Shown piece by piece: positions 1 to 12,499 of a stretch of DNA of 64,000 bases. The DNA is taken from contig QANY01003900.1 in NCBI GenBank assembly GCA_003255025.1, forward strand, positions 2,090,690 to 2,154,689. The letters are read 5' to 3'. This DNA is from Datisca glomerata. Taxonomy: Eukaryota > Streptophyta > Magnoliopsida > Cucurbitales > Datiscaceae. The number at the start of each line of letters is the position of its first letter. Within the stretch, counting starts at the first letter, position 1. The notes below the pieces were generated by a model, which worked only from the letters and a program-made list of their open reading frames with translations, was not told where the DNA came from and did no database searches. Position numbers and translations under genes: made by a program.

Positions 1-943
1 TTCAAATACCCAATATATTATGCCGAATCAACTCTAGATTCTTTCGCGCTACGTTTTCTGTTGGTGTAAATAAACCCTTTTATTTTCATGGTCCACGAAA
101 TATTTTAACATAATATCCATCATGAATATTAGTAACAAGAGTGAAATATAAAATTACCATTTTTACCCCTCTTGTTATTATTTTCTTAACTCTTTATTGA
201 CTGTGAATAAGGTAGACATGATAGTAAATTGTCTCGTACAATTCACAAGTCTTAATCAATGATTTAATTTATTGAATACCTGATCAGGTTAATTTATTCA
301 CTCACTCATCAATAAAGCATAATGTGATATTATTGCTTCGCAATTACATCACGAATTTTCATATCTATGAATCACGTAACTCCAACTTAATTGAATTACA
401 ATCCGAACAGTCGAGGTATTGCCCGCTAATTTGAACTCACTCATTTGACATATCAAATATTGCAACTAACTAAGTCAAGCTATGTATTCACCTTAGGATT
501 AAAGTAATTATAAAAACACTCTTAGGGTGTAACACTTAGTTGTAGAGCTTGGTAAACGGTTTTAGGTTCTAAACTAATTTGTTACCAGTTTATTCAACAT
601 GTTCATAACATTTTTAGGTTAAGCGTTTGAGTCTCTACTCTCATGCCCCAAGACTGGCATCCATTGGTTCAACCTAATAGTCGTAATAGTATTCGATTGC
701 CTAGTCGATCCTGAGACTGCGAATATCATTCTGAATTTTCTCAGAAGAGTTCGTCTGGAGACGCCTCCGTCTTCACTCTTCGTTCGTTGATGAAAGTCTC
801 AAGATTTGAGTAATTTATAAATCACTTTAATTTAAAATAAAACTTTCAATTTATTCATAAGAATTCAATAATACTAATGTCTGAGAAATAACTAAATACA
901 AATAAATAGTTATTATATGCTACTTTATGGATATATTCCAACA
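1..943 (-). mobile_element. Copia-type LTR, partial, cut by left edge
   Basis: Read on the minus strand, this stretch begins at 943 with TGTTGGAATATATCC, a common 5' end of plant copia LTRs (TG start). It runs as AT-rich non-coding sequence to the window edge. No ORF with a recognisable domain lies in it. Only the outer end of the LTR can be placed; the other end, the primer site and any internal region are outside the window. It could be the 5' LTR of a minus-strand element to the left or a solo LTR. No second copy is present here. Confidence 0.5.
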
Positions 944-1119
944 GCTTGTTGGTTTATACTAGAAGACAGCGAGAACGCTTGATAGACTTCAAGAGGTAAA
1001 GATCCTTACATTGAATGTCTATTGATTTAATGTATAGATACACAATGGACCCGTGTGAAAAAAATATTTTTTTTCACAAAAATATTTAAGGGACCTGTGT
1101 TCTTGTATAAAACCTTTCA

Positions 1120-1790
1120 ATGATTAAAAATCCTTCCGCTGCGTATCTGATGCGCCGCTATTACGAGCACCTTTTTCCCCTGGTATTCACCTCTCTTTAT
1201 CTCTCTCTCTCTCTCTTCTTTCCCCCTCTCCTTGTTTGTCCTTCGTCCCTTTACCCATCCTCTATGTTTCCCTTTTTTTCTTGTCTCTCTCCTTCACTAT
1301 TTTTTCCTTTTTGTACATCTATGATTTTTTTGGTTTTGCTGCAGAGTTTTCCTTTCGTTTTGGAAGGTTTTATTTTCTACCGGTTGTGTAGATTTTGTTT
1401 CACCAGATCTCAAGTCATTAGCGGTTGTTTTCTCTTTAGATTTGATCGATTTGGTGTTTTTGGTGCTTCATTTGTGTGTGACACAACCGGGTGTTTTAAA
1501 TCTGCTCGAGATTATTTTATTCTTCATACAAATTGGCTTTTGGAGTGTTACTTGGCCGAGCCAAGTTTGGATGATGGAAGACCTATGGAACGAGTCACCC
1601 GGGCTCTATTTTTGTGTGCTGTATATGCACGCGATTCCCTCCATGTATGTGGGTACGTGTAATTGAGTCTTATTTGACACTTGTAAATGTTTATTTGTAT
1701 TTAGATATGATAGTTTTGTTTAGATATTGGTCTGTTGAACTCTATTCAATGTATTTTTATTTCAGGAAAAGTGTTGGTAGAAATCGTCTT
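1120..1790 (+). repeat. Dispersed repeat, copy 1 (pairs with 18700-19380)
   Basis: A pyrimidine-rich leader (CT run near 1193-1216, then C/T blocks) is followed by about 400 bp that resembles 18930-19370 in the same order. Shared landmarks are GTGTAGATTTTGT, a CAGATCT block, a GATGGTGGA/GATGGAAGA block and a tail with TTATTGGTCT or ATATTGGTCT followed by a TTTTGTTTCAG or TTTTATTTCAG motif. A 180-codon open frame crosses it but its first third is only translated CT repeat, so I do not call a gene. The family is not identified; a transposon end or a UTR carried by a transposon is possible. Confidence 0.5.
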
Positions 1791-1990
1791 TATCGATGAC
1801 GATTTTGGAAGCACGAACAAAGTTCAGTTCAAATTGAAATCATCTTTTGTAAAGATGATTTTAGTGTTAATTTCACTCTCTTTCACATTTTTCATACTTC
1901 ACTTAATTCAAACTTGCATAACCAGAAAATCAACATGCATAACATTTTATAGACTTATATCATGTGTACTATTACAAAGACAGGTACTTC

Positions 1991-3650
1991 TCAGTAATGT
2001 TCATGTGGAAGGAGCTTGAACAGTGACTTATAACACTCGGTAAGTGGTGATATGTGGTAATAATGTTCAATGAATTGTAAACTATCGACATGAGCATGTT
2101 CACATACTGCCAACATATGAGAATATGTGAGGTCAAATGATTGCCACTTGTCGCAAGTACATGACCGTGCCTTTAAATTCATAAAACATTTGTTCAGGCC
2201 TTTGTCTATGTGAAGGCCTTGCATTCCAGTTTTGACCACGAAAATTCATTTGCATGGTAAAAAATTACAATAGAATGTGAATTAGCCCTTACTTCCCAAT
2301 TGGTTATCTTGTCAACAACATAAGCAGTAAACAACTCACGTGGTAGTAATGTATCTCTAGCTTCACTTCTCCGCTTTTCAAATCAATTCACACTATGATA
2401 AAATATAAGCTCAACCAAAGTTGTAACAGGTAACATACGAGCTCCCTTGAATATACCATTAATGCATTCTGCAGTGTTTGTTGTCATCCACCCTTATTGG
2501 TATCCACCATCGAATGCTTGAGTCCATTTTTTCTTTTCTATATCATCAAAGAACTGCACAAGCCAAATGTTTATTTTTTGCAGTTCATCCATATAGAGTT
2601 CAAACTTTTCATTGCTGATGTTGTATTCCAGCCTTAAAGACTTAATATTTCAGAGCCTTGTTCTTCTGTTTGTTGTTGAAGTTACTAGCAACATATCTCA
2701 AATAATATAAATGATGGACTACTAGTTCTGACCACCAGTAACATACTACAACTTTTCTTCCAACATGTCGGTCAGAAATTAACACTAAGCCCTCCCTACG
2801 AGGTAATGTAATGCCTTATGCAATACAAAATCATGACCAACTATTTATAGTTTTCTCATCAACTATAGTATATGCAATTGGAAAAAACATCTATTTAAAT
2901 CAATTGACGTGACAATTAACAACTTATGCTTATACTTACTGTATATAAATGTCCATCAATGTGAATGATATGTCTGCAATATTTGAAATCCTCTTAGTAG
3001 CACCAAAGGACTAGAACACATCATTAACTAGAAGACCGATGTCATGTGCTTTCCATTGAACTACAGTTCTGAAGTTCGTTTTAACGAGCATATTCAACTA
3101 CGTTGGTAGTTGCTTATATGATTTTTGTTTTGCTTCCCAAACCTTCATGTAGTGCACGTCATAACCAAATTTTTTTTCACAATCTAATAAAGTACTACAA
3201 TAAATGTAGTTAGATCCAATTTCATGATACCCTGCAACTCTCGTGTAATCAATATTGAATCCAACTGTTAATGATCATTTGATAGTCTTGCATACACATA
3301 TGTGTAAGGTCTGTTGTGTTGGGTTATTTCAAACATATTATGTATTTTGAGACTACACGCATGATCCTACATCTCTAGCAGTTTTTTTCAAATATAATAA
3401 TTGTGTTTGGCCGAGGAAATTGCAGCATAATAGTAAACATCACAGCTGTCTTCATTATTCCGTATAGGAGATGCCAAATCGATAAGTGATCTCCAACTTC
3501 CAATTGAGACGGTCAATTGGCAAAACATTCCATAAGGTATGATAGAGCTCGTCAAATGTCATCTGCTTATGGATTTCTCTTAATTAGAGGATGATCATAA
3601 CAAATTCTAATTGAAGTATCTTCTACAGCATTATCATTCATGTAATATAA
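1991..3650 (-). pseudogene. MULE (Mutator-like) transposase remnant
   Basis: Translation of the minus strand shows pieces of a MuDR-type transposase in the correct order, broken by stops and frameshifts. From about 2830 down to 2780 there is an ISDRH-like core motif. Near 2720-2650 is an HHLYYLRYVASNFN segment, the usual H-rich block after it. Near 2530-2440 the typical W-x-x-A-F-D-G-G-Y / MTTNTAECIN / FKGAR block is visible. At 2239-1991 is the SWIM zinc finger (CTCDKW ... SHMLAVCEH) and the C-terminal tail. In MULEs this DDE protein cuts and rejoins terminal inverted repeats. Here it is degenerate and certainly inactive. The upstream end is uncertain, and no terminal inverted repeats belonging to it were found. 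Confidence 0.8.
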
Positions 3651-3874
3651 AACTACCATACACATGTTCCCCATTTGTCCACTTACTAACCAATACAAAA
3701 AAAATTCTAAACTAAATCTAGAATTCAACAATAAATCTACACATTCATAGTTTGATAACTACAATTTCGGAACCTATCAATACATTCATAAATAAAATTT
3801 TAAAAATTGAAAATTTCATCAATACACAAATTAGGAAAAACACACAACAAGCTATACAATTTCAATATAATCAT

Positions 3875-4140
3875 GGCGTATTTACACCCCTGCACTCTTG
3901 AGTTTTTACAATTCATACCTCTGCACTTATTAAATGACCAATTTAATCCTTGTTCTTTTTTAATTAAACCAATTTGATCCCTCTCTCATGATTTCCATTT
4001 AATAGAAATCAAATAGGGGGTCTGTAACCTTTGGGAACTTCCAAATATAACAAGAGGGAAGAAGAATGCCCATCGCGTGAGAGACAAGGGGAAGAGAGGG
4101 GAGATTCCACCCAAACCCACCATGGAAGTTGCTCGAGATG
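3875..4140 (+). repeat. Left terminal inverted repeat of the MULE
   Basis: Inverted partner of 5285-5551. Alignment by eye is nearly continuous with small indels, including a few bases missing at the outer end compared with the right arm. Confidence 0.75.
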
Positions 4141-4467
4141 AAGCAGGAGCTTACTATTTTCTATGCCATGGATTCTTTGTTTCAAAAAATAGGCCTTAAG
4201 CTTAAAGGCGATATTCTTATTGTGAACTCAAGTCGTTTTTTTTTCTCTTACTTGTTATTTTATCTGCCATGGTTATTAATAAATACAAGCTTAGAAAGAA
4301 ATATTAAAAGCTTGAATCTGTTTGGGATGGGATGTAGAGTTGGGTTAATTTCAATTGATTTAACTCAGTGATCTCTTCAAATTCATCCTAATTATGAGGT
4401 TACTAGTACTGAGATTATCACTCCCAAATATTATCAAGGCAAAGAGAGTGTAGGATCAAGCACTTAT

Positions 4468-4851
4468 TGTTGAACTATAAGCTATAATTGGTAGTTAATG
4501 CGTAATTTTATTTCTCTTATTTAACTCAAACACATGCGCTCAGGTTCGACTGTGACTTGGCCCCATCAGACATCTGCCACGTGGCAGGATGTTGGCCCAC
4601 CTGCCAACAATCCCCCCATTAGCACATGCGTGTAAGCATAATGTTTTCCCTAAGAGTCGAACCCCTAACCATCAGGCTCTGATACCAATTGTAAGATCAT
4701 ATGCTTACCATTGAATTAAAAATTATAATTGGTAGTCAAGACATACATTTATTTTTTTTATTTAACTCAAACATATACGCTCAGGTTTCGACTATAACTT
4801 TATCCCATCAAGTCTTCGTCCTGTGACAGGATGCTGTTGCACCTATCAATA
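4468..4851 (-). mobile_element. TRIM (miniature LTR retrotransposon)
   Basis: Two direct repeats flank an 80-bp centre: 4468-4609 (142 bp, ends TG...CA) and 4690-4851 (162 bp, with an insertion near its start and a mutated last base). On the minus strand the right copy is the 5' LTR. The primer site TGGTATCAGAGCC, complementary to the 3' end of initiator tRNA-Met, lies at 4687-4675, two bases from that LTR. A polypurine tract (AATGGGGGGATT on the minus strand, about 4620-4609) touches the other LTR. There is no coding capacity. I see no clear 5-bp target duplication and no 5S rRNA-like block, so it is not obviously a Cassandra element. It lies inside the 3875-5551 MULE. Confidence 0.8.
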
Positions 4852-4990
4852 GAGAGGGCTATGCTTCTTGTGAATTGCATGTTCCGAATGGGTGGTGTGA
4901 CGATGTTATTGTCCAACTGGAGGTCATAGCGCTAGCGAGCGAAGTAACAATTAGTTCACGTCGTTCAAATGCATAAGGGAGCACGACAAG

Positions 4991-5257
4991 GTGTCCATAT
5001 GCGTGTTCGAAAAGGAGGATCAAGAACGGAAAGTGGGGATTTCACTATTGAAAGATCTGATGGCGATCATAGGGGAAGCATTGAAATCAACTATCACAAC
5101 CATCGAGCCTTTAGATCTTCCTGTCTCTGAGCAATTACTATTTCTTATGACACTAATCAGCCGAAAGATGTTCAATCCCAAATGGAAACCCTACATTCCT
5201 GATTTCGAACAAGCATTCAAAAGTTCCATTAGAAACCTCATTTCTCTTCCATCTTAA
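4991..5257 (+). other. Open frame of unknown origin inside the MULE
   Basis: An 88-codon frame starts in a GC-richer stretch and stops at 5257, just before the right TIR. Its composition looks protein-like (charged N-terminal part, then hydrophobic and basic segments), unlike the surrounding AT-rich DNA. I do not recognise the protein. MULEs often carry pieces of host genes, so a captured fragment is a reasonable inference, but a chance frame cannot be excluded. Confidence 0.3.
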
Positions 5258-5284
5258 ATCTTATTTCTCTTCTCACACTGATCA

Positions 5285-5551
5285 ATCAATCACCTCGAGC
5301 AGATTTCCACCAGAAATCTCCCTTCTCTTCCCTGTCTCTCATGCGATGGCCATTCTTCTTCCCTCTTGTTCTATTCGAAAGTTCCCTAAGGTTACAAATC
5401 CCCACTCCGTCTTCTATTAAACGAAAATTGGGAGAGAGGGATCAAATTGGTTGAACTAAAAAAGAACAAGGATTTGATGGGCCATTTAGTAAGTGCATAG
5501 GTATTAATTGAAAAAACTTAAAAGTGCAGGGGCGTAAATCGTAGCTTAGTC
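5285..5551 (-). repeat. Right terminal inverted repeat of the MULE
   Basis: Inverted partner of 3875-4140, followed directly by the 9-mer TATAATCAT that also precedes the left end. Confidence 0.75.
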
Positions 5552-5610
5552 TATAATCATCCCATAACAAAACTGTATCTTAGTCTATAATCATCCCATA
5601 ACAAAACTAT
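5545..5610. repeat. 34-bp tandem duplication
   Basis: A unit starting CTTAGTCTATAATCATCCCA occurs twice in a row, at 5545-5578 and 5579-5610. It spans the right boundary of the MULE and so also duplicates its presumed target-site copy. The following 5830-5990 is GA-rich low-complexity sequence. Confidence 0.8.
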
Positions 5611-6034
5611 TGTATTTGGTAGAACGCAACATTCATAAAAAATGAAAAAGTTAAGAGATTGAATGAGTTAGAAATCTTGAGTTTGAGAGGTGCAATAGTA
5701 AGAGAGATTATAAAATTTGATATAACGTATAACACAAGTTTCATAAAATGAAATTTTTTAAGAATTGAATAAAAAATTTAAGAGATTAAATGAGTTAAAA
5801 AGTATTCATAGGGTCTGAGAAATAAAGCTTACTTGCTTGTGGGTGAGGTACAATGGTGAGAGAGAGATTACTTGTGGGTGAGAGTGAGAGAAATGTCAGT
5901 GAGAGAGAGAGGGTGAACTCTCAGTCACCGAAGAGAAGAAGAAAGAAGAAAAAATAGAAGAAGAGAGAAGAAAATAGAGAAGTACTATCGTGGGAGGGAC
6001 GTTTAAAACAATGCCCAAAAGATGGTTTCACTTA

Positions 6035-6992
6035 GGCTCCGTTTGGTTATCCTCATTTGTAATCATTTTATAATTGAATTACGATATTTGTTTGGAGTAA
6101 TCCTTAAATAGAGCTCCAATCCTAATTTGCATGTAATCTTAATTTGCAATCATTTGAGACAATTGAATTACAGAATAAAATGGAAAAAATCCTAATACCA
6201 TTACAATTGTAATAAAATTACTTTCCTACCCTCATTGAAATATTTCTTTCACACTTTCTCTCTCATTTTATTAATTTAATTAAAATTAATTTTATTAATG
6301 TTAAGTTTAACATTATTAATTATTAATTTATTTAAATATTAATAAAAACAATTAAAACTAAAGTTAATATTTCACATAGAAAAATTTATTATATCTCTTG
6401 TTTTATTAATTTAATTACAATTATTTTAAAAAAAATTAGTCCAACATTATTAACTTATTCAAATATAAATTAAAATTCATTTTATTAATTTAAATTTTTT
6501 ATTTTTAATTAAAATATTCATAAAAATTCATTCTATTAATTTAATTAAAATTAAATTTATTAAAAGTTTAGTCTAGCAATATTACTTTATTTAAATATTA
6601 ATAAAAATTAATATTAAAATTTTCACGTGAAAATATTCTTTTTTCATCTCTTATTTTATTAATTTGATTAAAAATATTTTGAAAATTTAGTTTAGCATTA
6701 TTAGTTTATTTAAATTTTAATTAAAATTATTAACAAATTAATGTGAAAATTGCATGTCAAAATATTTTTTTTAAATAATATATAACTAAAAGGGCATTTA
6801 AGTAATTTTATGTCATTATACAAATTTACAACTGAAGTTAACTTATACTAATCTTAACAATCGTTAATTATCGCACATCACATTATAGATAATCATGTAT
6901 AATTCAACATGATAATCATATTCTATAAGTAATTGAATTACATGTAATTGAATTACGATCATCATTCTAAATTACGCGAATCAAACGATCAT
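6035..6992. mobile_element. AT-rich MITE-like element, possible PIF/Harbinger type
   Basis: The left end reads GGCTCCGTTTGGTTATCC. The right end, read inverted, gives ATGATCGTTTGATTCGCG, and both continue into related sequence ending in AATTGAATTAC or AATTCAATTAC. The trinucleotide TTA flanks both ends (6032-6034, 6993-6995), which would fit the TWA target site of Harbinger/Tourist elements. The interior is extremely AT-rich and has no coding potential. The TIR match is only moderate, so the superfamily is tentative. Confidence 0.4.
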
Positions 6993-7204
6993 TTAAGTTA
7001 ATCGTCTTTGTAAAAGGTGAGAACTACATAGAACCACTGTCTCCCAGATTTCATATTCGGCAGATATAATTTTATGATGACGTGTCTAAAACTACTTTAA
7101 TTTTAGAATTAATTTTAGTTATACCTTAAAACATTTTTTCTAGAACACCATAAAATACTCAAAAATTCAGAAAGTAGTGATTGTTTAGGTGTAATTTTGC
7201 TTTA

Positions 7205-7328
7205 CTTAAATTAGATTTCTTCCCCAACCTCTTCTGTATTTACGAACCCCGAATTCTCAAAGAACAATCAAATTCCACATTTACGCCAACGATTTTACAG
7301 AGAAGATTCTGAATTGGAGGAGTTACAG
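7205..7328 (+). other. Probable 5' UTR exon of gene 1
   Basis: A less AT-rich stretch ends in TTACAG followed by GTTAAT, a good donor at 7329. The most direct splice would join it to the acceptor TTATCACTAG ending at 8362, just upstream of the ATG at 8385. A further acceptor (TTTTTCAG, about 7672) could define an extra UTR exon. There is no proof of transcription from sequence alone. Confidence 0.4.
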
Positions 7329-8384
7329 GTTAATAACTTTGCGATGTATTATTCTCTTTGGTTTCCATGGATTTGAATTTTGCTTTGTTGTTTTAAACAG
7401 TTTTTGATTCCCTGCCTTCTGTTTGTTCGCGAAAGTCTGAAGGAAAAATACTTCAAACTTTACGCTGATAACTTTTTATTACCGAGAAAACTTAGTACCC
7501 AGCTAAACTTTGATTTAGAGTTTTTGAGTCATAATGTAGATGGTTATTAGCAATAGGCGGTGTTGACGCTGATTGTCCACTCTTTACTTCATTTTCTCGA
7601 ATGATCTATTTTCTTTCTTGATTTTACACGAGCTTATGGTTGCTCAAGATTTGATATTTTTGCTTTTTCAGCAGACTGAAGGAAGTTGAAACTAAATAAA
7701 CCACGAATGATGAAGCAGAACTGAATCATTGTTGAATTTTTTTGATCAAATAATTACTATTTGGAAGGAAATTGTTTTATTCTGACTACATATTGACTTT
7801 AAAGATGCAATCAAATTTGAGTAGTACTGCCTTTGAGGGAAGATGTATTGAACTTATAGTTTACATTTGAGAAAATGGAGATTTTTTCTTGGTTTGGCAT
7901 TGTCCCAATATATTACCATGCATATTTTGAGTCTTCTGTGAAGTTTTCTGCTCTCTCTTGGTTCCGAAAATGAAATCTTTTATATTTTATGTGCTTATCC
8001 AATTCGCATGATTCAATATATTTCTGGAATCTATCATTAGTTGACATGATGGCATCTAACTCTGCATTCAGAAGAGAGATTGTCGCCATGTTAAGTAAGT
8101 TTATATCTGACAAGTTATGCGACTTTGCACTAAAAAAACTGAGATCAGGTGGTCTTGATGGTATTTTTCCACTTTTCATTGGGGTGTGGGGTGAGGGTGG
8201 GGGGTGGGATGTTAAGGTTACTAATCTAATAGATTTTTGGCACAGGTGGATTACCAAAAGTCATTGCATCCGTGCGAAGAAATTTTTATTATATAGCTAA
8301 GCTATTAAGATTTATTGCTCATGAGTAGCTTAATTTCTTATGTTTAATTTATTTATCACTAGTCTTAAGCTCATCGAGATGTTG

Positions 8385-11300
8385 ATGGGACATGCGGATG
8401 GTCTATCAGAACACAGGTCTTCAAAGGATCAACTACTTTCCGATCCTGAATCTGAATTAGATGATGATGAAGCTACAGACCGTCCAGAACAGATACTATA
8501 TGCAGCCTCCTTTGAAGAGCTGGGAAGAAATAGTGTCCAGTATGACACTATTATATGGCTTTCTATATCTTTGTTGCTAGTTTTAGCTTGGGGAGTTGGC
8601 ATCATTATGCTGCTATATCTTCCATTTAAGAGATATGTGCTCCGAAAAGATATTTCCTCACGCAAACTATATGTCACACCTAGTGAAATCATTTACAAGG
8701 TACTTCTATTTGAGGATTCTTTCTCCTTGTATTCATAAGAAAGAATGTGCATCATTGAAGTGATTTGTTTTTTCCTGCCTTGAAGGTTTCAAGACCCTCA
8801 TTCATACCTTTTTGGGGCATCATCACAATTGAGAAGCATGTGCCTCTTTCGTTGGTGATTGACATCATTATTGAACAAGGTACTGGTGCAGGCTTTATTG
8901 AAGAATCTAGTTTGGGTTATCTATACCTATGGTTGTTTGATCCTTTCACATTTTATCCGTGGCTTGCATCTATATATATATAACATTTTTTTTGTACGAA
9001 ACGGAATTTTTATTGCATGTAAAAGAAAGCTGCAAAAGTGTGTTGAAGATAAGAAAAGCTCAAGAAAGAGTACCATGTACAATGGTGATTGGAAAGAACA
9101 AAAATAATAGAAAGCTATGAAACTTTCCATAAGTCAAAACCCATCTCGATGCTAGGAATTTAAGTATGTCCACAAAAATTTACAATTCCGAAAACAATCG
9201 TCAAACTTGCAAGGATTTCTTTCTGACCGTAAAACACAAATGATAGCTAAATCCAAAGGATTATCATTCTCTTGTCAAAACTCCATAAGGTCAAGAGAAG
9301 TAATAAAGTCTGGTTATCTTGAGTAAGGCCCCAACAAATATTGAATTCCTAAAAAAGCCTGAACCATAACAGTGTCTGATTTAAGTTGTCTTTAGAACAT
9401 ATTTTGATTTTCTTTCTTGGTCCACTGCAAGAACTTTTTTTTTCAGCCGGAGGCAGGTCTTAATTTTCCCAATTGAATTCCTTGTCAGTTTGCAGCTGCG
9501 TTAGCTTCATGGCTTGTATCCTTCAATTATTATCTATAGCTTGAGAAAGCTTTTTTAGTTGAAAACCAAATTGTTTTATGGTTCTGTTCTCTCTAGGTTG
9601 CTTACAGTCGGTGTATGGAATTCATACCTTTAGAGTTGAAAGTATTGCACGTGGAAAAGCAGCTCCCGTTGATGAACTGCAAGTTCAAGGGGTTTCTAAC
9701 CCTGGTATTTTGAGAAAGGTTAGTCTAATTATCATCTGCTGATTTAGTATCACTAGTTTTCAGTTGTCATTGCTCAAAGTTTTTTGTTTACTAGTTTTCA
9801 GATGTCATTAGGAGATTCTATGTAGATTTTACTTGTTATAGGCTTTATTTTATCCTACCAGGTCATTATCAGAGAAGCTTCAAAAGTCGTTCAAGGTTTC
9901 AGTAAAAGTTTAAAATCCACCGCTCTCACTTTTGAAGGGGAAAGTATGGCTCGAATGCGATCATTGACTGAGGGACCAGCTGATTTGAGATCGCCATCTA
10001 AAAGTTTGAAGGTATACGGTTTGTAATATACTGTTGCAACACGTGAATGGGGATATCCTTACTAACCATAACTCATTTCTACGCCACAGAGACTCGAATG
10101 ACCACAGGAACACTACCAAATGCTTGCCACCAGAAAAAAATTAATAAAATAACAAACTAAACACATAATATGGAATATGAAATTTCTGTGTCTGAAACTT
10201 TAGTTAATAGCTGAAACTAGACTCATCTTTTAGGCAAATAGGCAATCACTAGGTTGGACTGCTATTGTGAGTTGCAACTTGGTGGTGATTGGTTAATATA
10301 CTAGAGCTTTATCTTGATGAGGTTAAATTGGTTAGAACTTGGAAGAGACATGGAAAAGTTGAAATGTAGATTGGTATATCATTAAGAAGTTCATTTTTTT
10401 CTTGTCTTGTTTGAAATAGTAGAAAGGAATTATTACAGGCTGTCTAAATAAAGCGTGTTTCGGTATTATGTTTTTTTAGTAGCTCTGTTTACCAACTTGA
10501 TGAAAGGTCGTTTGGTTATCGGTGGATGTACTTTGCTTCGATCATTTAATTCAAATAAAGAATTGGCTATATACCTCAGAATTGTTTCTTTGCTGGCGAT
10601 CCAAAACTGACTTTCTGAGTCAAGGGGAATGTTTGAGCTGGTGGCGGAAAACCAGGGATACATCAATAAGCGTAGTGTCTAGAAATGAGCAAATGGAGGA
10701 TACAGTGGCTTCTGGATAGTTTGCCTCAAGCTGCATGGGGGCCCGTCTGTCCAGAGTATTTGTTTTTTGATCTGGTTATATACCTGTGGATGATAGTTAG
10801 CTAGCTTTCTTTCACTTTTGAACTTTCTCTCAGTTGGTACCAAATTTGCATGAATAAAACTGAAATTATAATTTGAAAGTTCTATGTTTGCTGGAAAATC
10901 ATTTTCTTTGGGGTCTTATTGTTGCTTGAATAAAAGCACTTGCAATCTAACTTTCTGTCTTAGTTCTGATTTGCCAGTAGCTGAGTGAAGAGTTGTGCTT
11001 GAACAATAAAACAAACGGACAGTGTGGATTCCTTCTTCCTAATATCTTAAGACAACTCAAGATTGTTGCAGAAATTTAGTAAAAAATTAAAAAAAATGTT
11101 TTCTTTTTTTATTTATAACGGTGATTCTCTCCCTAGATGCTTTCCTTCTCACATATACAACCCATCACTGATGGCACCTATCTTAAATTGCACGCCGCCT
11201 TTTGTTATCTAGTAGAGTCTTGTCATTTTAATATTGATTTTTAATTGTTATTCTGCAGATGGCAGGCTCACCACGCTATGTATCGATGGAACGCAGAGGT

Positions 11301-11750
11301 TTACTCTCTCAGGAATTACTGCTTCATAAACTTGACGAAGTTAATAAATCAGTAAAGGTATTGAAATTTTTTTAACTTAACGAAGTTCATAAATTAGTGA
11401 TTGTGGCCATAGATAGAAAGAAATCTGGACTCACATCCTGTTATACATGATATGAAACTCTCCTAAATAGGAAAACAAATTAAGATAAGAAGTTTAATGA
11501 TTTCATCTTTAAAAGCTTCTAGTTACTGAAAAAAGAAGCTTCTAATCAATTTGCAAGCCTTTTGTAACACACTCACTGTCACGTTGAATAGGCCGTTTCG
11601 ACCTCATCACTGATCCAGTTCATCACTTGAAACAAATAGATAGTAGCTTTTTTGTGCATATTTTACTGATTCTTATCCCCCTTCAATCCTCATCGCCAGA
11701 AAATTGAGCTGCTCATTGAGAAGTCGAACACTACCCCTGAAAGCAGCTGA
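8385..11750 (+). CDS. Gene 1: conserved plant one-pass membrane protein
   Basis: Coding exons 8385-8699, 8786-8879, 9597-9718, 9862-10011, 11259-11357 and 11700-11750 join in frame (831 bp, 276 residues), each bordered by GT and AG. The N-terminus is acidic (residues 19-35, DPESELDDDEA). Residues 55-79 form one strong hydrophobic helix (LSISLLLVLAWGVGIIMLLY) followed by a basic FKRYVLRK stretch, so the rest is probably cytosolic. Residues 92-177 are beta-rich (SSRKLYVTP, PSFIPFWG, VYGIHTFRVES) and look like a bacterial-PH-type domain. The C-terminus is Ser-rich with a short coiled end. I recognise the family as conserved in land plants (a DUF7642-type protein, from memory) with unknown function. 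An upstream in-frame ATG at 8379 adds two residues; 8385 is preferred because MGHAD resembles relatives. Confidence 0.85.
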
Positions 11751-11999
11751 GATCAACTCTGGAAACAACGAAATTTGCAGGAAAAGGGCCTTTTTGTCGT
11801 ATAGCATTATGTTCCTTGATGCTGTGTGTTTCTGTTTACTAACATGTTCTCATAATGTAAAATCTTCATATGATTGTCATCTTGTTGAGCGTAGAGTAGG
11901 TGTTGTAAACTTACATATTGATCTTTCAAAACAATAATAGTAGCATTTGTTACCATCTCAACATTCTTTCAGGAAATAGTAAAACAAAGCACAACATAC

Positions 12000-12490
12000 A
12001 CAAAATATTTTCAATTCTAGAGACAGCATAAAATATCTGTCACGCTTTGAACATTTTTTGACACAACACAGAGCTCTAAGAACATAAAGGAAACATGATC
12101 ACTACTCAGAAGCCTTTCACTACCAGAAGAGCACAAAATGTCTTCAATTTTTATGAAAATTGAGTCAACCATTGTCCTGCTTATCATTAATATAAAAAAC
12201 TCAATATGCTTAGTACAAGTGCACCTGCTAAGAATTCCATTTTCCCAAATTGGGTCTTCAAGAAGTATATACAAATTGCTTGCATTTCATAGCATCTTTG
12301 GCTACTATAGCAGAGGAACTATTTAGGCCTTTAGGATTCTTCTAAATTAATAAACAAGGTTGGGGTTCGGGAACCAGCAGCTCTTAAAGCACGATGACTT
12401 TTGAGAGAGACAGAGATCGACTTGATAGGGATGAAAGCACATTTGGAGCTATGATTTTTGTCATCAAACTTTACTATTAGGCTTAGGGTG
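12000..12490. other. Intergenic, no recognisable gene
   Basis: Downstream of gene 1 (its 3' UTR probably ends near 11940) this stretch holds an 85-codon minus-strand frame (12017-12274) without recognisable domains or codon bias. No repeat or RNA gene was identified. Confidence 0.4.
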
Positions 12491-12499
12491 TTTTTACTA

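Larger units (their letters stand above)
3875..5551. mobile_element. Non-autonomous TIR-MULE, 1.7 kb
   Basis: The first about 265 bp (3875-4140) and last about 265 bp (5285-5551) are inverted copies of each other. Shared blocks include CCCCTGCACT, ATCCTTGTTCTTTTTTA, CCAATTTGATCCCTCTCTC and AGAGGGAAGAAGAATG. The 9-mer TATAATCAT sits directly outside both ends (3866-3874 and 5552-5560), which fits the 9-bp target-site duplication of MULEs. The interior lacks a transposase but holds a 384-bp TRIM (4468-4851) and an 88-codon open frame (4991-5257) of unknown origin. It abuts the MULE transposase remnant on its left but has separate ends. Confidence 0.75.

Noticed and set aside
1120..1662. 180-codon frame as a gene
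   Set aside because: The first third is translated CT-rich low-complexity DNA, and the related copy at 18756-19235 does not preserve the protein.
4468..4851. Cassandra-type TRIM with 5S rRNA
   Set aside because: The LTRs show no 5S-like internal promoter block that I can recognise.
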